Shown: positions 61,059-64,000 of the stretch, one piece after another
How the letters are laid out: every line of letters starts with the position of its first letter
Position numbering within the stretch: position 1 is the stretch's first letter
Assembly (NCBI GenBank): GCA_041741455.1
Contig: JBGSJZ010000099.1
Span: 153,372-217,371 of the forward strand
Length of the DNA stretch: 64,000 nt
Direction of reading: 5' to 3'
DNA from: CALESS01 sp041741455
Lineage (GTDB): Bacteria > Chloroflexota > Anaerolineae > Anaerolineales > Anaerolineaceae
Translations under genes and position numbers: made by a program
Notes under the pieces: model-generated
The model's input: only the letters and a program-made list of their open reading frames with translations
The model's database searches: none
Told to the model about the DNA's origin: nothing

Positions 61059-63418
61059 ATGAAAACAACAGAACAAGAAACTCTCATCCAGCCCGTCAGC
61101 AAGCCCATCCTGTGCAACCCGTATGATGAGCCATCCGGGCACTGGTATTATGATACCAGCACCGGGGAAGCCAGCGTGATGCCTGGACGCAGAGATGCCG
61201 GCTACTACTACAAGATTCAGCGAACGGGTGGAGAGCAACAACTTTCTCTCCTCGCAGAAGAGAACTGGGAAGAGTTAAACCTTGTCAACGCCCTGAGGAA
61301 GGATATCAAAGGCTGGCGGGAGAGCGGTTACGAATGGGCGACCTAGATCACCAAAGACCTGCTGCGCTACTGGCGAAGAGAAGGTTGAACCCTACCGTTG
61401 TTTTTCTGCCAGATGGAGGCTGCGGAAACCGTCATCTTCTTGAATGAAATCCGGTTGAGCAAGAAACGCCTGCGCTTCAAACCGGAATTCACGGATGAAA
61501 AACTGGAGGAACTGAAGGACCATCCGGGGATCAATGGAATGGAAGCCCTGACCCAGCTGGGATTGAAAATGGCGACCGGCTCCGGGAAAACCGTAGTGAT
61601 GGCAATGCTGGTGGCCTGGAGCCTGTGCAACCGCGGACAAACCCCGAGTGATGTGCGCTTTCCATCCTCGGTGCTGGCTGTCTGCCCAAACCTGACCATC
61701 AAAGAACGACTGCAAGTGCTGCGGCCGGAGAACAGCCAGAATTATTACGAAGCGTTTGACCTGGTGCCGGCGCGGCTGCGTCCATTGCTGGCCAAGGGCA
61801 AAGTGATGGTGACCAACTGGCACCTATTTGCGCCGGCATCCGAACACAGCGAAGGCAGCCAGACCTATACGATTGTCAACAAAGGCGAGGAAAGTCCGGA
61901 GGCGTTTGCCCGGAGGGTGGAGGATCCGGCGCCGGACCCAAGAAGCTAAAAAAGAAAATCATCTATGGACAGGGCAAGATCTTCCCGGAGCTACTGGGGA
62001 ACACCCCAACCCTGAAACGAACGATCCGGATTGATAGTAAACTACTGGCTGAAGCGGAGGCCGGGATTGGTAGCAGCCGAAAGGAAGAAGCTGAGCGGCT
62101 CCGAGAGATCGTCTCGACGGTTGGCAAACGCGGTCAACCTGGAGAGCAAGAGCGGTGCGTGGTATCGGTGGCCATGCTGAATGAGGGTTGGGATGCCAAG
62201 AACGTGACGCACATCTTTGGCTTACGCGCCTTCACCAGCCAACTACTGTGCGAGCAGGTGGTGGGGCGTGGACTGCGCCGGATGGATTACACGGTGGATC
62301 CACAAACCAAAATGCTGACCGAAGAGTATGTGGACATTTATGGCGTGCCGTTTAGCCTGATCCCGTATCGGGGTAGGGAGAACAACAAACCCCAGCCAGA
62401 TGACCGACCCAAGAACCATGTACATGCGCTGGATGAACGAGCTGGATTTGAGATGCGCTTCCCAAATGTCGAAGGGTATGTCTTTGTATTGCGGAAATAC
62501 CTGATTACCGCAGACATCGACAAGATGGAGCGTTTGATAATCCAACCAGACCAGGAACCGACGGCAGTGTTTGTCAAACCCAGAGTGGAAGTGCAGGTGG
62601 GCATGTCGCCGCTGGGTGGACAGGGTGAATTCGTCGAACAAACCCGCGACGAGTACTACGCCACCACACATTTGCAGCAAATTGAGTATGAGGCAGTCAG
62701 GCAGATTGTGGCCTACCTGGTCGGAGACGAACAGATCGGCCTGTTACCTCAGGGAAAGCCGGAGATGCGATTGCAGTCCAGGCATGCCCTGTTCCTGCAG
62801 GTTCTGAGACTGGTCAGGCGATATGTGCAGGAAAAAGTATCGTTCCGGGGAACCAATCCGTGTGAGTTGTGATTGGAAATCTACATGCAGCGCCTAGTTG
62901 GTTTGATGGTGGCGGCCATCCGTCCAAGTGAGGCTGAGGGAGAGACGCCTTTGATGCCGATCCTCAACCGGTATCAGCCAATTGGCAGCACCGCCGGCGT
63001 GAACTTCAAAACAACCAAATGGGTGGTGGATGCTGTACATTCACACATCAATGCGGTTGCGGCGGATACACATTCATGGGAAGAGGCGGCTGCATTCAAG
63101 CTTGAGCAGGCTGCCCTGAGGGGTAAGGTGTTGTTCTATGCGCGCAATGAGGAAATGGGTTTTGCGATCCCGTATGTGTTTCTTCAAGCTGATAGTCAAT
63201 ATTTTCCTGACTTCCTTGTGCGATTGAAGAATGGTGTTACGTTGATCGTTGAGATCAAAGGTGCTGAGAGAGAAAGAGAACCAGCAAAACACGAAGCCGC
63301 CAAGAGGTGGGTGGATGCGGTCAACAACTGGGGGAAACTCGGCAAGTGGCAGTTCATGATCTGCCGGGATCCACAGGAGCTGGGGTTGATGATTGACCGG
63401 GCGGTGATGGGGTTGTAG
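61059..63418 (+). pseudogene. decayed restriction endonuclease/DEAD-helicase (type III-like, BPTD_3080-type)
   Basis: Pieces of one large restriction protein can be followed through several lesions. The N-terminal part (HWYYDTSTGEASVMPGRRDA) ends at TAG 61344-61346; TGA 61386-61388 follows in the same frame; then come FFCQMEAAETVIFLNEI and the Walker A region MATGSGKTVVMAML. Near 61925 the frame shifts and the Walker B/DEAD part is deleted. The second frame has MLNEGWDAKNVTHIFGLRAF, QVVGRGLRR and then TGA 62870-62872. The C-terminal nuclease half has a PD-(D/E)xK-like FPDFLVRLKNGVTLIVEIKG. Three stops, a frameshift and a deletion make it non-functional as a whole. Confidence 0.9.
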
Positions 63419-63608
63419 TTTTTTGAGGAGATCAATGGTAGGTACGGATTGATGAGTTAGTTGATTGTGTGAAGCCTATACTTCTTGATAAAAACAAGCT
63501 GTCGTCTCCCAGAAAACCGAAAGGTTTTTAATACCTTTTGGGTTCAATGGATATATTTTGTGACTATTGATTCAGGAAAAGATAAAATGGTGACGACCTG
63601 GAACCTTC

Positions 63609-63638
63609 ACCCTAACACTCTCCCAAGAGGAGAGGGAA
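63609..63638. repeat. intergenic inverted repeat of a widespread type
   Basis: ACCCTAACACTCTCCCAAGAGGAGAGGGA contains CTCTCC and GGAGAG in opposite orientation. Very similar stretches are scattered between genes in many bacterial genomes. Only one copy was seen here. Confidence 0.4.
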
Positions 63639-63640
63639 TC

Positions 63641-63666
63641 AAAAAACGACCTTGCGGTCGTTTTTT
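63641..63666. terminator. terminator of the minus-strand tRNA-Pro
   Basis: AAAAAACGACC and GGTCGTTTTTT pair around TTGC. On the minus strand it begins one base after the tRNA CCA end, as expected for a tRNA gene's own terminator, so this side of the locus is original chromosome. Confidence 0.82.
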
Positions 63667-63667
63667 G

Positions 63668-63714
63668 TGGTCGGGGCGAAAGGATTTGAACCTTCGACCT
63701 CTTGCACCCCATGC
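63668..63714 (-). tRNA. 3' half of tRNA-Pro (GGG), truncated: likely attachment-site scar
   Basis: Read on the minus strand: CATGGGGTGCAAG (anticodon loop with GGG and 3' half of the anticodon stem), variable loop AGGTC, T arm GAAGGTTCAAATCCTTTC, acceptor strand CGCCCCG, A, CCA. The 5' half of the tRNA (D arm, 5' acceptor) is missing: sequence beyond 63714 does not pair with this half. Retaining exactly the 3' half plus the terminator is the pattern left when an element integrates into a tRNA gene. The intact copy would lie outside the window to the right. Confidence 0.72.
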
Positions 63715-63799
63715 CCCCGGACAAAATTGCGAGCTTCCGACCTCTTATCTAGCCAGTTTCACGTAATAATAGGTCGAGGGTGCAGGTCATTTTTCTTCG

Positions 63800-63854
63800 C
63801 ATAAGTAGTCAAATTTAGCTGTGTAGCAAAACATTGTGTCTCACATAAGTAGTC
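63800..63854. repeat. 11-base direct repeats at a probable element end
   Basis: CATAAGTAGTC occurs at 63800-63810 and again at 63844-63854, 44 bases apart, each preceded by a TTCG or CTCA variant. Spaced short repeats next to a truncated tRNA gene are typical of recombinase-binding sites at element ends. No recombinase gene is visible in the window. Confidence 0.45.
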
Positions 63855-63859
63855 CACGA

Positions 63860-64000
63860 TTACTGGGTAATCGCCCTTATGATCGGTGAAACAACCACCT
63901 CGTAAGTGTACATAATATCCGGTATGTCTGTAAGCGCCATAATACAGACAGCGATCCCGCCGCCAACAAGGATCTTTGTTCTATGCCTAATGTGCAAGAG
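63860..64000 (-). CDS. C-terminal end of a possible small membrane protein (partial)
   Basis: A minus-strand frame open from the right edge to TAA at 63862-63860 encodes 46 residues with one hydrophobic segment (ILVGGGIAVCIMAL) and a tail ending in PIIRAITQ. Its start lies beyond the window or at an internal ATG. It would belong to the integrated element. No family recognised. Confidence 0.3.
   Translation of the reverse strand, partial: LLHIRHRTKILVGGGIAVCIMALTDIPDIMYTYEVVVSPIIRAITQ

Noticed and set aside
61344..61388. In-frame TAG and TGA as recoded pyrrolysine or selenocysteine codons
   Set aside because: Neither falls on a catalytic residue, and the same gene has a frameshift, a large deletion and another stop at 62870, so decay explains them.
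62870..62872. TGA in the restriction gene as selenocysteine
   Set aside because: It replaces a residue that is normally Gly (GGA to TGA) in a decayed gene; no redox role.
63715..63765. A second degenerate tRNA 3' half next to tRNA-Pro (AGAGGTCGGAAG on the minus strand)
   Set aside because: Resembles a variable loop and T stem, but the T loop and acceptor strand do not pair; too weak to list.
63485..63766. 93-codon plus-strand frame with a GRKDLNLRPLAP tail
   Set aside because: The tail is the antisense translation of the tRNA-Pro 3' half, a common artefact; the first part has no ribosome-binding site or family.
1..64000. CRISPR array, rRNA genes or a complete insertion sequence
   Set aside because: No regular repeat-spacer pattern, rRNA motif or transposase frame was found on either strand.

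Overview
The window looks like a chromosome segment from an Anaerolineae-type Chloroflexota bacterium. Three things suggest this: lipoproteins and cell-surface proteins with Thr/Pro-rich linkers of the kind common in that class, mid-range GC content with frequent TTG starts, and the gene set itself (TrmFO, a FabL-type enoyl reductase, a HybOABCD-like hydrogenase, many soluble GAF/PAS kinases). The assignment comes from protein character alone; there is no rRNA gene to confirm it.

Left third (1-18.3 kb), housekeeping. A plus-strand run encodes Pth, Mfd, an OmpR-type regulator, a histidine phosphatase, a membrane histidine kinase and UvrB, followed by a DEAD-box helicase with a DbpA-type tail. 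A convergent minus-strand operon encodes TrmFO, an M28 peptidase, a soluble kinase, an LL-diaminopimelate-type aminotransferase, HflX and a small membrane protein.

Sigma-54 block (18.35-31.6 kb), the first candidate for an undescribed system. A sigma-54 gene with an inserted zinc knuckle is followed by a PAS/GAF kinase and an enhancer-binding protein that has no DNA-binding domain and an altered GAFTGA loop. Next come a two-helix membrane protein, an 1809-residue TPR-like protein and a repeat protein ending in a caspase/gingipain-like protease domain with a His/Cys dyad. Near-ideal -24/-12 promoters precede both rpoN and the membrane/TPR/protease genes, so the cassette appears to encode its own sigma factor, activator and targets.

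Middle (31.6-44.2 kb), metabolism and cell envelope: a thiolase, two tandem CapA-like lipoproteins, a cyclase-family hydrolase, FabL, DUF309, a class III aminotransferase, a thioredoxin-reductase-like enzyme, a LysM protein, HemW and a Tat-exported L,D-transpeptidase.

Hydrogenase region (44.5-55.15 kb). A diguanylate cyclase and a two-component pair with a cysteine-rich GAF domain lie divergent from a membrane-bound [NiFe] hydrogenase operon (small subunit, HybA, HybB, large subunit, protease). The large-subunit frame is interrupted only by a TGA that falls exactly on the second cysteine of the N-terminal RxCGxC motif. A hairpin with bacterial SECIS geometry starts 17 nt downstream. The best reading is a selenocysteine at a Ni-Fe bridging position, not the C-terminal position of classical [NiFeSe] enzymes. 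This is the most striking single observation.

Right end (55.2-64 kb), accessory DNA. A pseudokinase-TIR fusion is followed by a possible methyltransferase stub, a cytosolic triple-GAF kinase, a receiver-only regulator, a two-helix membrane protein and a clearly decayed restriction endonuclease/helicase gene. The region ends at the 3' half of a tRNA-Pro gene with its terminator. That looks like an attachment-site scar of an integrative element that continues beyond the window.
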